From Pseudomonas viridiflava (GTDB taxonomy: Bacteria; Pseudomonadota; Gammaproteobacteria; Pseudomonadales; Pseudomonadaceae): 64,000 nucleotides of DNA. This document shows, one piece after another, positions 27,621 to 36,118 of the stretch. The stretch is taken from positions 62,001 through 126,000 of the forward strand of contig NZ_UUPU01000020.1 in NCBI RefSeq assembly GCF_900591205.1. The letters are read 5' to 3'. Numbering within the stretch: position 1 is the stretch's first letter; every line of letters begins with the position of its first letter. The translations under genes and the position numbers were made by a program. The notes under the pieces were generated by a model, which made no database searches, had not been told where the DNA came from, and saw only the letters and a list, made by a program, of their open reading frames with translations.

Positions 27621-27677
27621 CCCCCTGAATCTTGCAGCGCAGGGCCGCGCAAGCGGCGTCCTGCCGAGGGTTTCTGC

Positions 27678-28538
27678 ATGCTTAATCTTTACCTGTTCCA
27701 GATACTCAACGGCCTGGGGTTGGGAATGATTTACTTCCTGATCGCGGTCGGGTTGACGATCATTTTCGGCCTGCTCAACTTCGTCAACTTCGCCCACGGC
27801 GCGTTCTTCCTGCTGGGCGCCTACATTTGCTACACCGCCGTCAGCCTCACCGGCAATTTCTGGCTGGCGCTATTGATCGCGCCGCTGGTGGTGGCCGCGC
27901 TGGCGTGGGTGATCGAGCGCTTATTGATCCAGCGGATTTATCACTTGCCGCACATGTTCCAGATTCTGGTGACGCTGGGTATTGCGCTGATCATCCAGGA
28001 AGCCAGCGTTATGATCTGGGGCCCGGTGGGCAAAAGCGTCGCCGTGCCGGAACTGCTGCGCGGCGTGCTGGTGGTGGGTGATTTCGTCTACCCCTACTAC
28101 CGCCTGTTCCTGATCGTGTTTTCCGGGCTGGTGGGCCTGGCCCTGTGGCTGCTGCTGGAGCGCACACGCTTCGGCGCCCTGGTGCGCGCCGGCAGCGAAA
28201 GCACCGAAACCGTGTCGCTGCTGGGCACCAATATCTTCCGCCTGTTCTCCATGACCTTCGCCCTCGGCGTAGCCCTGGCCGGCGTTGCAGGCGTGCTGTT
28301 CGCGCCGTTGCGCGGTGCCCAGCCCTTTGTCGGCCCGGAGATTCTCGGCGTGGCCTTCGTGGTGGTAGTGATCGGCGGCATGGGCTCGTTCAGCGGTGCG
28401 TTGGTCGGCGGTTTGCTGGTGGGCGTGGTGCAAAGCCTGATGACCACACTCTGGCCCCAGGGTGCGAGCCTGATGATCTACGGCGCAATGGCCGTGGTGA
28501 TTCTGGTACGCCCTTACGGCCTGTTCGGGAGAGCCTGA
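27678..28538 (+). CDS. livH: Branched-chain-type ABC transporter permease, LivH-like
   Basis: A 286-residue inner-membrane permease with about eight hydrophobic segments and the family motifs LNFVNFAHGAFFLLGAY and FRLFSMTFALGVALAGVAGVL. It forms the translocation pore with the LivM-like protein encoded 1 bp downstream. Confidence 0.92.
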   Translation: MLNLYLFQILNGLGLGMIYFLIAVGLTIIFGLLNFVNFAHGAFFLLGAYICYTAVSLTGNFWLALLIAPLVVAALAWVIERLLIQRIYHLPHMFQILVTLGIALIIQEASVMIWGPVGKSVAVPELLRGVLVVGDFVYPYYRLFLIVFSGLVGLALWLLLERTRFGALVRAGSESTETVSLLGTNIFRLFSMTFALGVALAGVAGVLFAPLRGAQPFVGPEILGVAFVVVVIGGMGSFSGALVGGLLVGVVQSLMTTLWPQGASLMIYGAMAVVILVRPYGLFGRA

Positions 28539-28539
28539 C

Positions 28540-29550
28540 ATGAGCGAGAAAAACCCCCTGCCGTTTGCCAAGACCCAATCCAAAGCCATGTTGCTGTGGG
28601 TGCTGGCGGTGTTGATCGGCTTGCCGTTGATTTTGCCCTCGGCGACCCTGGCCACCGAGATCCTGATTTTTGCCATGGCCGCCCTGGCCTGCAACCTGTT
28701 GCTGGGTTACACCGGGCTGTTGTCGTTTGGCCAAGGCATCTTCTTCGGTGCCGGCGCGTACTGCGCAGCCTTGCTGATGATTCACCTGCAACTGGGCCTG
28801 TTCAGCGCATTGCTCGGCGCCGCCGTGGCCGGTGGTTTCCTGGCCTTGCTGGTGGGCGCCCTGGCGATTCGGCGCACCGGTATTTACTTCGTGATGCTGA
28901 CCCTGGCGTTCAGCCAGATGGCCTACTTCGTCGCCTACACCTTGAGCGACTGGACCGGCGGCGACAACGGCCTGCTCAGCGTGCCGCGCCCTGAGATCCG
29001 TGTCGGTGAAACCGTGCTGCTGTCATTGGCCGACGCCCGCGCCTTCTATGGGTTTGTCGCGGTGCTGTTCCTGCTGATCTTCATCGGCGCACGCCGGGTG
29101 ATCGCCTCGCCGTTCGGCAGCACCTTGATGGCGATCCGCGAAAACGAAACCCGCGCCTCGGCCATCGGTTACGACACACGCCATTTCAAGATCCTGGTGT
29201 TTGTGCTGTCCGGCGCGGTCACCGGGGTTGCCGGGGCGCTGTACGCGATGCTGCTGCACTTTGTGCCGCTGTCGAATATCGACCTGGCGATGTCCGAAAA
29301 CATCCTGATCATGACCATCGTCGGCGGCACCGGCTCGCTGTTCGGCTCGTTGCTGGGCGCCGGGTCCATCGTGCTGCTCGGCGATTTTCTCTCCGACCTG
29401 TGGCCGCGCTGGCTGATGCTGCTGGGGGTGATCCTGATCCTGGTGGTGATCTTTATGCGCGGCGGCTTGTGGGGCGGGTTGGCAACGTTGTTCGAACGCG
29501 TGCGCGGCGGCCGCAAAACCGCCGCCATCGCCAAGGAGGAAGGGCTATGA
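28540..29550 (+). CDS. livM: Branched-chain-type ABC transporter permease, LivM-like
   Basis: A 336-residue permease with about nine hydrophobic segments. The family motifs LLLGYTGLLSFGQGIFFGAGAY and ILIMTIVGGTGSLFGSLLGA are present, as is the EAA-like loop IRENETRASAIGYDTRHFKIL. Its stop overlaps the livG start (ATGA). Confidence 0.92.
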   Translation: MSEKNPLPFAKTQSKAMLLWVLAVLIGLPLILPSATLATEILIFAMAALACNLLLGYTGLLSFGQGIFFGAGAYCAALLMIHLQLGLFSALLGAAVAGGFLALLVGALAIRRTGIYFVMLTLAFSQMAYFVAYTLSDWTGGDNGLLSVPRPEIRVGETVLLSLADARAFYGFVAVLFLLIFIGARRVIASPFGSTLMAIRENETRASAIGYDTRHFKILVFVLSGAVTGVAGALYAMLLHFVPLSNIDLAMSENILIMTIVGGTGSLFGSLLGAGSIVLLGDFLSDLWPRWLMLLGVILILVVIFMRGGLWGGLATLFERVRGGRKTAAIAKEEGL

Positions 29551-30296
29551 GCATCCTGCTGGAAACCAAGAATCTGGAACTGGCCTATGGTGCGTTCCAT
29601 GCGGTAAATGGTGTGAACCTCAAGGTCGAGGCCGGCACCATCCACACCATCATTGGCCCGAATGGCGCGGGCAAGACCAGCCTGTTTCATTGCCTGACCG
29701 GCGAGCGCCAGGCCACCGCCGGGGCGATTCATTTCGACGGCAAGAACCTGATGCGCAAACCTGCGCATGCCCGCGTTGGTCTGGGCATGGCGCGTTCGTT
29801 CCAGCTCACCAGCCTGTTCCAGAACCTCAGCGTGCGCGAGAACCTGCGCCTGGCCGCCCAAGGCCGCGACGGTGCCCGCGCCCTGAACTTCTGGCGCCGC
29901 GTGGACAGCAAGCGCGAACACCTGGAGATGGCCGACCAGGTGCTGGAGCGCCTGCAACTCACCCGCCGCGCCGACACCCTGGCCGGCGAGCTGTCCCACG
30001 GCCAGCAGCGGGTGCTGGAGGTGGGCATGTCGATCTGCTCCAAACCGAAACTGTTGATGCTGGATGAGCCGACCTCGGGCATGGGCATCGACGATATCCC
30101 GATCATGACCCAACTGATCAGCGACCTGGGCCGCGACCATACGGTGCTGCTGATCGAACACAACATGAGCATCGTCATGTCCATCAGCCAGCGCATCACG
30201 GTGATGAGCCACGGGCAGATCCTGGTCGAAGGCACGCCGCAATTCGTGCGCGCCGATGAACGTGTGCGCACTGCTTACCTTGGGGAGGCCGCCTGA
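29547..30296 (+). CDS. livG: Branched-chain-type ABC transporter ATPase, LivG-like
   Basis: ATPase of 249 residues: Walker A GPNGAGKTS, signature ELSHGQQRVLEVGM, Walker B KLLMLDEPTSGM, and the IEHNM switch histidine typical of LivG. The ATG at 29547 overlaps the livM stop and has AAGGAGGA upstream. Its stop overlaps livF (TGATG). Confidence 0.94.
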   Translation: MSILLETKNLELAYGAFHAVNGVNLKVEAGTIHTIIGPNGAGKTSLFHCLTGERQATAGAIHFDGKNLMRKPAHARVGLGMARSFQLTSLFQNLSVRENLRLAAQGRDGARALNFWRRVDSKREHLEMADQVLERLQLTRRADTLAGELSHGQQRVLEVGMSICSKPKLLMLDEPTSGMGIDDIPIMTQLISDLGRDHTVLLIEHNMSIVMSISQRITVMSHGQILVEGTPQFVRADERVRTAYLGEAA

Positions 30297-30991
30297 TGCT
30301 GATCGTCGAGAATATCCATTCCTACTACGACAAAAGCCACGTGCTGGAAGGCGTGTCGCTGACCGTCAACCCCGGCGAGCTGGTGACCCTGCTTGGCCGT
30401 AATGGCGCCGGCAAGACCACTACGCTGCGCAGCATCCTCGGGATTATCTGCCCACGCCAGGGCCAGATTCACTTCAACGGGCAGGCGTTGGTCGGGCAGA
30501 AAATCTTTGAAATCGCCCGTCAGGGCCTGGCGCTGGTGCCGGAAAACCGTGGGATTTTCCGCCTGCTCACGGTCGAAGAAAACCTGCGCATCGCCGCACG
30601 CAAGACCAGCCGCTGGCAGCTCGAAGGCGTGTACGGCATGTTCCCGCGTCTCAAGGAGCGGCGTAAAAATGCCGGCCACGCGCTGTCCGGCGGCGAGCAA
30701 CAGATGCTCGCCATCGCCCGCGCCCTGCTCAATGACCCCAAGCTGCTGATCCTCGACGAACCTACCGAGGGCTTGGCCCCGGTGATCGTCGACGAGTTGG
30801 TGAAAATCCTGCGCAAGGTCAAGGACGACGGCCTGCCGGTGCTGCTGGTGGAACAGAACCTGATGGTCTGCGACAAGCTCGCCGACCGCCATTACGTGCT
30901 CGAACAGGGCCGCGTGGTGTACGAGGGCAGCGCCGAAGCTTTCCGCGCCGACCCGACGATCAAAAACCGTTATTTGGCCCTGAGTGCCTGA
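30296..30991 (+). CDS. livF: Branched-chain-type ABC transporter ATPase, LivF-like
   Basis: ATPase of 231 residues: Walker A GRNGAGKTT, signature ALSGGEQQMLAIARAL, Walker B LLILDEPTEGLAP and the family LVPENRGIFRLLTVEENL. It completes the five-gene importer; the amidohydrolase gene follows 14 bp later. Confidence 0.94.
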   Translation: MLIVENIHSYYDKSHVLEGVSLTVNPGELVTLLGRNGAGKTTTLRSILGIICPRQGQIHFNGQALVGQKIFEIARQGLALVPENRGIFRLLTVEENLRIAARKTSRWQLEGVYGMFPRLKERRKNAGHALSGGEQQMLAIARALLNDPKLLILDEPTEGLAPVIVDELVKILRKVKDDGLPVLLVEQNLMVCDKLADRHYVLEQGRVVYEGSAEAFRADPTIKNRYLALSA

Positions 30992-31005
30992 CCGGAGATT
31001 TGCCC

Positions 31006-32274
31006 ATGAATAGCTTTGCGCAACCGCTCAAGAGCAACGCCCCGCTGATCAACCGCGACCGCCTGTGGCAATCCCTGATGGACCTGGCCCAGCTCGGCGC
31101 CACGGTCAAAGGCGGTGTGTGCCGCCTGGCCCTCACCGACCTCGACCGCCAGGCCCGCGACCTGTTTGTGCAATGGTGCGAAGCCGCCGGGTGCAGCGTC
31201 AGTGTCGACGCCATCGGCAATATTTTTGCACGCCGCCCTGGGCGCAACCCGGCCCTCGCGCCAGTGATGACCGGCAGCCATATCGACACCCAGCCCACCG
31301 GTGGCAAGTTCGATGGTTGCTATGGGGTGATGGCCGGTCTGGAGGTGATCCGCACCCTGAACGACCTGAATATCGAAACCGAGGCGCCCATCGAAGTGGT
31401 GGTGTGGACCAACGAAGAAGGCTCGCGCTTCCCTCCGTGCATGATGGGTTCCGGGGTGTTTGCCGGCAAATTCGACCTGCAGGACACCCTCGACAAGCTC
31501 GACGAACAGGGCCTGTCGGTGGGCGCCGAATTGCAGCGCATCGGCTATGCCGGTTCGCGTACGGTACTCGGCCACCCGGTGGGCGCGTATTTCGAGGCGC
31601 ATATCGAGCAAGGCCCGGTGCTGGAAGACCAGGCCACCACCATCGGCGTGGTGATGGGCTGCCTGGGCCAGAAGTGGTTCGACCTGACCTTTACCGGCGT
31701 TGAGGCCCACGCCGGCCCCACGCCGATGCACCTGCGCAAGGACGCCCTGGTAGGCGCCGCCGAGGTGGTCAGCGCGGTCAACCGTATCGCCCATCAGCAG
31801 CAGCCTCACGCCTGCGGCACCGTCGGCTGCCTGAGCCTGCACCCCGGTTCGCGCAACGTGATTCCCGGCCAGGTGCACATGACCATCGACCTGCGCCACC
31901 TGCACGCCGACACGCTGCAAGCCATGGTCGATGAGGTGCGTAGCGTGATCGAAGCCACCGCCCAGCGACACGGCTTGAGCTTCGAGCTGACCCCCACCGC
32001 CGACTTTCCGCCACTGGACTTCAACCCGGCCTGCGTCAACGCCGTGCGCGATGGCGCCGCTGCCTTGGGTTTGAGCCATATGGACATCGTCAGTGGCGCC
32101 GGGCATGACGCGATTTTCGTCGCCGAACTCGGCCCGGCCGGGATGATTTTTGTACCGTGCGAGGGCGGCATCAGCCACAACGAAATCGAAAACGCCGCGC
32201 CGGATGACCTGGCGGCGGGCTGCGCTGTATTGCTGCGCGCCATGGTGAATGCGGCGCAGGGGGATCTGGCATGA
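31006..32274 (+). CDS. Zn-dependent amidohydrolase (N-carbamoyl amino acid / allantoate amidohydrolase family, M20)
   Basis: A 422-residue member of the HyuC/AllC/beta-ureidopropionase group. Metal ligands are visible in GSHIDTQPTGGKFDG, in VVWTNEEGSRFPP, in EAHIEQGPVLE and in the C-terminal SHNEIENA, giving the bimetallic M20 site plus dimerisation domain. These enzymes remove the carbamoyl group of ureido acids, giving ammonia and CO2. The ATG at 31006 has GGAG upstream. It sits in the Liv-type operon and overlaps the amidase gene by 4 bp. The exact substrate (N-carbamoyl amino acid, ureidopropionate or allantoate) cannot be told apart by eye. Confidence 0.88.
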   Translation: MNSFAQPLKSNAPLINRDRLWQSLMDLAQLGATVKGGVCRLALTDLDRQARDLFVQWCEAAGCSVSVDAIGNIFARRPGRNPALAPVMTGSHIDTQPTGGKFDGCYGVMAGLEVIRTLNDLNIETEAPIEVVVWTNEEGSRFPPCMMGSGVFAGKFDLQDTLDKLDEQGLSVGAELQRIGYAGSRTVLGHPVGAYFEAHIEQGPVLEDQATTIGVVMGCLGQKWFDLTFTGVEAHAGPTPMHLRKDALVGAAEVVSAVNRIAHQQQPHACGTVGCLSLHPGSRNVIPGQVHMTIDLRHLHADTLQAMVDEVRSVIEATAQRHGLSFELTPTADFPPLDFNPACVNAVRDGAAALGLSHMDIVSGAGHDAIFVAELGPAGMIFVPCEGGISHNEIENAAPDDLAAGCAVLLRAMVNAAQGDLA

Positions 32275-33674
32275 GCGACATCGCCGATTTGACGGCAGTC
32301 CAGCTGCTGGCGCACTACCGGGAAAAAACCCTGTCCCCGGTGGAGGTGACCGAAGACACGCTGCTGCGCATTGAGCGTTACAACCCCGTGGTAAATGCCT
32401 ACTGCCACGTCGACCCGGAGGGCGCATTGAAGGCCGCACGGGCATCCGAACAGCGCTGGCTCAAGGGCGAGCCCTGCGGTGCACTGGACGGTGTGCCGTC
32501 TTCGATCAAAGACCTCACGCTGACGCTCGGCATGCCCACCCGCAAGGGCTCGCTCACCACCTCTAACCAAGGCCCGTGGGATGTGGACGCACCGTTCCCG
32601 GCCTTCATGCGCAAGGCCGGCGCGGTGCTGCTGGGCAAGACCACCACCCCGGAATTCGGCTGGAAAGGCGTCACCGACAACCCGCTGTACGGCATCACCC
32701 GCAACCCCTGGGACACGCGCACCACGGCGGGCGGCTCGTCGGGCGGCGCGGGTGCGGCGGCGGCATTGAACCTGGGCGTGCTGCACCAGGGCAGCGATGC
32801 AGGAGGCTCGATCCGCATTCCCTGTGCATTTACCGGCACCTTCGGCATCAAGCCGACCTTTGGTTATGTGCCGCAATGGCCGGCCAGCTCCATGACCATT
32901 CTGTCGCACCTGGGACCGATGACACGCACTGTGGAAGACAGCGTGCTGATGCTGCAAACCATCGCGCAACCGGATGCACGGGACGGCCTGATCGGCGCGC
33001 CGCGAGCCACACCGTGGCTCGCGCCGGATACGGATCTGAAAGGTTTGCGCGTGGCCTACAGCCCCACCTTCGGGTATGTAAATGTCGACCCGCAGGTGGC
33101 CCGCGTGGTCGCCCAGGCGGTCGAGGGCCTGGTGCAACTGGGCGCCCAGGTCGAGCAGATCGACCCGGGTTTCAGCGACCCGCTGGAAATTTTCAGCACC
33201 TTGTGGGCGGCCGGCGCGGCGCGCTTGACCGGGCCGATGAGCGAGGCGCAGAAACAGCTGCTGGACCCTGGCCTGCTGCGTATCGCGCAACAAGGCGAAG
33301 CGTTGAGCCTGCGCGACTTCAACGATGCCCTCGAAGCCCGCGCGGCGCTGGTGGCACGCATGGCCGCGTTCCATGAGCATTACGACGTGCTGGTGTCGCC
33401 GATGATGCCGATCACCGCCTTCGAGGCCGGGCACAACGTACCGCCGGGTTCCGGCCTGCAGGAATGGACGCAGTGGACGCCCTTCACCTACCCGTTCAAC
33501 CTCACGCAGCAACCGGCGGCATCGGTGCCGTGTGGATTGGCGGCGAATGGCTTGCCGGTAGGCTTGCATGTAGTGGGCGCGCGGTTTGCCGACGAACAGG
33601 TGTTGCGGGTATGCCACGCCTACGCGAAAGCCTTCCCGACCCAGCACCTCCAAGCCCCACAAACCCCAACCTGA
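32271..33674 (+). CDS. Amidase-signature family hydrolase
   Basis: A 467-residue amidase of the amidase signature family. The Ser-cisSer-Lys triad is visible: lysine in PSSIKDLTLT (about residue 80), cis-serine in TTAGGSSGGAGAA, and nucleophile serine in GSDAGGSIRIPCAFTG. It hydrolyses a carboxamide to acid plus ammonia. Overlap with the upstream amidohydrolase (ATGA) and the shared importer suggest consecutive steps on one imported nitrogen compound. It is the last gene of the operon; a structured repeat follows at about 110 bp. Confidence 0.9.
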   Translation: MSDIADLTAVQLLAHYREKTLSPVEVTEDTLLRIERYNPVVNAYCHVDPEGALKAARASEQRWLKGEPCGALDGVPSSIKDLTLTLGMPTRKGSLTTSNQGPWDVDAPFPAFMRKAGAVLLGKTTTPEFGWKGVTDNPLYGITRNPWDTRTTAGGSSGGAGAAAALNLGVLHQGSDAGGSIRIPCAFTGTFGIKPTFGYVPQWPASSMTILSHLGPMTRTVEDSVLMLQTIAQPDARDGLIGAPRATPWLAPDTDLKGLRVAYSPTFGYVNVDPQVARVVAQAVEGLVQLGAQVEQIDPGFSDPLEIFSTLWAAGAARLTGPMSEAQKQLLDPGLLRIAQQGEALSLRDFNDALEARAALVARMAAFHEHYDVLVSPMMPITAFEAGHNVPPGSGLQEWTQWTPFTYPFNLTQQPAASVPCGLAANGLPVGLHVVGARFADEQVLRVCHAYAKAFPTQHLQAPQTPT

Positions 33675-33785
33675 AATGCCGGCTCCCACACCTACCTGCC
33701 TTTGATTCAACCACTCAGGCCGGCTGTCAGGCCGCCGTGCTCTTGCTTATGATCTTGATCCTAGGCGCCCCGTCAAACACGCTGG

Positions 33786-33895
33786 CCGTAATTCGACAGG
33801 GATTTGGGGGGTAAACCGGCAGGGATGCCGGTTTAGCCGCCCCGCGCCATGGATGGCGCGTGGCGGCGGCCCCCCAAATCCCTGTCGGATTACGG
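33786..33895. repeat. Cloverleaf palindromic repeat element
   Basis: Outer arms 33786-33811 and 33870-33895 are inverted repeats of 26 bp with one mismatch (core CGACAGGGATTTGGGGGG). Between them are two perfect hairpins: TAAACCGGC-AGGGAT-GCCGGTTTA (33812-33835) and CGCGCCAT-GG-ATGGCGCG (33843-33860). The whole folds as a three-way junction. The downstream flank to about 33990 (GAGCGTTTTGCTTACTTTTG and on) looks like part of the same conserved unit. It recalls the large intergenic repeat families reported in P. fluorescens SBW25; that identity is from memory. Confidence 0.7.
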
Positions 33896-34031
33896 GCACA
33901 CCGAGCCTAGGCGAGGTGCCGAGTGTTGGGGCAAGAGCGTTTTGCTTACTTTTGCGCTTTTCAAAAGTGAGCCGCTGTAAGAGCGGAACCAATAGCAGCC
34001 TCTACCGTAGCAATGGATATGCACTAAGTCG

Positions 34032-34143
34032 CCTGTCAGGCCGCCTTCGCGAGCAAGCCCGCTCCCACAGTTGGATCGCGGGGCTACAGTTAGAGTGTGG
34101 TCGGCTGTCAGGCCGCCTTCGCAGGCAAGCCAGCTCCCACAGT
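34032..34143. repeat. Two direct REP half-units with shared flank
   Basis: CTGTCAGGCCGCCTTCGC is followed by GAGCAAGCCCGCTCCCACAG (first copy, to 34070), and again by AGGCAAGCCAGCTCCCACAG (second copy, to 34142). The units are in direct orientation, unlike the inverted REPINs, and carry two different REP cores. A third partial flank (GGCTGTCAGGCCGCC) is at about 33722. Confidence 0.65.
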
Positions 34144-34191
34144 TTCGAGCGCATTCCATTACACTGTCCCCCATTCATCCCCGGGGGCTTC

Positions 34192-35055
34192 ATGGACATC
34201 GAACTGGCACGCACCTTCCTCGAAATCACCCGCTGCGGCAGCCTGGCCGCAGCGGCCGAGAAATTGCACGTCACCCAGACCGCCATTACCGCACGCGTCA
34301 AAAGCCTCGAAAGCCAGCTGGGTAGCACGCTGTTCATCCGCAATCGCGCCGGTGCACGCCTGACCGCCGACGGCGAAGCCTTTGTGGTGTACGCCAACCA
34401 GTTGCTGCAAACCTGGGAGGCCGCCAAGCGTGACCTGCCGTTGCCCGATGGCTATCGCAACGTACTGCATATCGGCGGTGAAGTGAGCCTGTGCAACCCG
34501 CTGATGCTCGGTTGGGCCCAGGCCCTGCGTGAACATATCCCGGGGCATGCGCTGCGTACCGAAGTGCGTGAAGGCGAATACCTGCTGCGCCAACTGGAGC
34601 TGGGCGTGCTCGACGCCGCGCTGGTATTCCAGCCCCAGTATTGGCCGGGGTTGCAGGTGGAGCAGGTGCTGGAAGAAAAGCTGATTCTGGTGCAACTGGT
34701 GAGCAAGCCGGACCCGTATGTCTACATAGATTGGGGCCAGGGGTTCCGCCAGCAGCATGACGCGGCCCTGCCAGACCGGGCCCGCGCCGCGTTGAGTTTC
34801 AACCTGGGGCCGCTGGCCTTGCAGTACATCCTGGAGAATGGCGGCGCCGGGTATTTCCGCACGCGGGTGGTGCAAAGCTACCTGGACAGCGGCGTGATGC
34901 AGCGCGTGGCCAAGGCGCCCGAGTTCAGCTTCCCGACGTTTGTGGTGTATTCGCGGGCGCGGGATTCGGCGGTGCTGCAACAGGCACTGGCGTTGCTGCG
35001 TGAAGTGGTCAAGGCTGAAAGTGACTGGTCGCAGCGCTGGGACCCGCTGATTTGA
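34192..35055 (+). CDS. LysR-family transcriptional regulator
   Basis: A 287-residue LysR-type regulator: N-terminal HTH (about 1-60, ARTFLEITRCGSLAAAAEKLHVTQTAITARVKSLE) and a periplasmic-binding-protein-like effector domain. The ATG at 34192 begins the canonical MDIELARTFLEI. It stands between the amide operon and the polyol locus, and no divergent target gene is present. It may regulate either, or a distant gene. Confidence 0.88.
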   Translation: MDIELARTFLEITRCGSLAAAAEKLHVTQTAITARVKSLESQLGSTLFIRNRAGARLTADGEAFVVYANQLLQTWEAAKRDLPLPDGYRNVLHIGGEVSLCNPLMLGWAQALREHIPGHALRTEVREGEYLLRQLELGVLDAALVFQPQYWPGLQVEQVLEEKLILVQLVSKPDPYVYIDWGQGFRQQHDAALPDRARAALSFNLGPLALQYILENGGAGYFRTRVVQSYLDSGVMQRVAKAPEFSFPTFVVYSRARDSAVLQQALALLREVVKAESDWSQRWDPLI

Positions 35056-35113
35056 AGCAACAATATGCGCCGCGCATGCTAGCCTGCGGGTGTTTCCTTT
35101 CGCAGCCTTACCG

Positions 35114-36118
35114 ATGAACAAGAAAAAGTCCGTCACCATCAGCGACATCGCCAAACGGGTCGGCATGACCACCATCACGGTGTCCCGCGCACTGAGCAAA
35201 CCCGACCTGGTCAAGCCGGCCACCCTGGCCCGCATCCTCGAAGTGGCACGGGAGATGGACTATGTGCCCAACGCCTTCGCCCGAGGGCTCAAGCGCAGTG
35301 AAAGCCTGATCATCGGCGTGATCACAGCGTCAGTCGACAACCCGTTCTACAGCGAAATGATCAAGGCAATTTCCCGCGAGGCCAAACAGCACGGCTACAC
35401 CATCATGCTGGTGGACACCGATGAGCTGCAGGAGCTGGAAAGCAAAGCCGTGGATACCCTGTTGGGTTACCGCGTGGCGGGAATCATCCTGTCGCCGGTG
35501 TCGGATGAGCCGAGCTACCAGCCTGACTACCTCGAACGCCTGGGTAACGGCAAAACCCCGGTGGTGCTGCTCGATCGCACGCTCCATGACAGCCCGTTCA
35601 GCCGCGTGGTGCTCGACAACTACCACAGCGGCATCCAGGCTGCGCACTACCTGCTGCGCCAGACGCCTGCGCTCAAGCGCCTGCTGGTGCTGACCGGCCC
35701 CGAGCATTCACGCATCACGGTGGAGCGCCTCAAGGGCTTGCGCGAGGTGCTGGCCGAACATCCCCAGGTGCAGGTCGAAGTGCAGGCCGGCGACTACACG
35801 CTGATGCCCTCCTACCTGCACACCCTCGACTACCTCGCCGAGCACTCGGCGCCGGACGCGATCATGGGCTTCAATCAATTGATCACCCTGGGCGCCCTGC
35901 GCGCGTTGCGCATGCACAACATCCCCCACGACAGCCTGACCATCTGCGGCATCGACCGCCTGCCCTTCGCCGATATCTTCGGCGTGCCGATCGCCTGCGT
36001 TGCCCACGATGCTTCGCTGGCCGGCAGCAGCGCGGTCCGCCTGCTGCTCGATCACCTCGAAGACCCGTACAAACCACGGGACAAGGTGGTGATCGCCGGC
36101 AAGCTGGAAAACGGCTAG
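35114..36118 (+). CDS. LacI-family repressor of the polyol operon
   Basis: A 334-residue LacI/GalR regulator: HTH at about 8-28 (ISDIAKRVGMTTITVSRAL), hinge helix, then a ribose-binding-protein-like effector domain (LIIGVITASVDNPFYSEMI, VVLLDRTLHDSPF, GFNQLITLGALRAL). The ATG at 35114 places the HTH at the canonical distance; the longer frame has no support. It is convergent with the SDR gene, sharing the tetranucleotide CTAG as stop codons. A LacI-type palindrome lies in front of the operon's first gene at 43122-43139, its likely target. Confidence 0.88.
   Translation: MNKKKSVTISDIAKRVGMTTITVSRALSKPDLVKPATLARILEVAREMDYVPNAFARGLKRSESLIIGVITASVDNPFYSEMIKAISREAKQHGYTIMLVDTDELQELESKAVDTLLGYRVAGIILSPVSDEPSYQPDYLERLGNGKTPVVLLDRTLHDSPFSRVVLDNYHSGIQAAHYLLRQTPALKRLLVLTGPEHSRITVERLKGLREVLAEHPQVQVEVQAGDYTLMPSYLHTLDYLAEHSAPDAIMGFNQLITLGALRALRMHNIPHDSLTICGIDRLPFADIFGVPIACVAHDASLAGSSAVRLLLDHLEDPYKPRDKVVIAGKLENG

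Larger units (their letters stand above)
33675..34191. other. 517-bp non-coding region between amidase and LysR genes
   Basis: Contains no credible gene. It holds the cloverleaf element (33786-33895), its probable extension to about 33990, and then two REP half-units. A reading frame fused upstream of the LysR gene spans these repeats and has no protein-like character. Confidence 0.7.

Noticed and set aside
33853..34191. N-terminal extension of the LysR gene across the repeat region
   Set aside because: The extension reads the cloverleaf repeat and REP units; the ATG at 34192 begins the normal LysR N-terminus.
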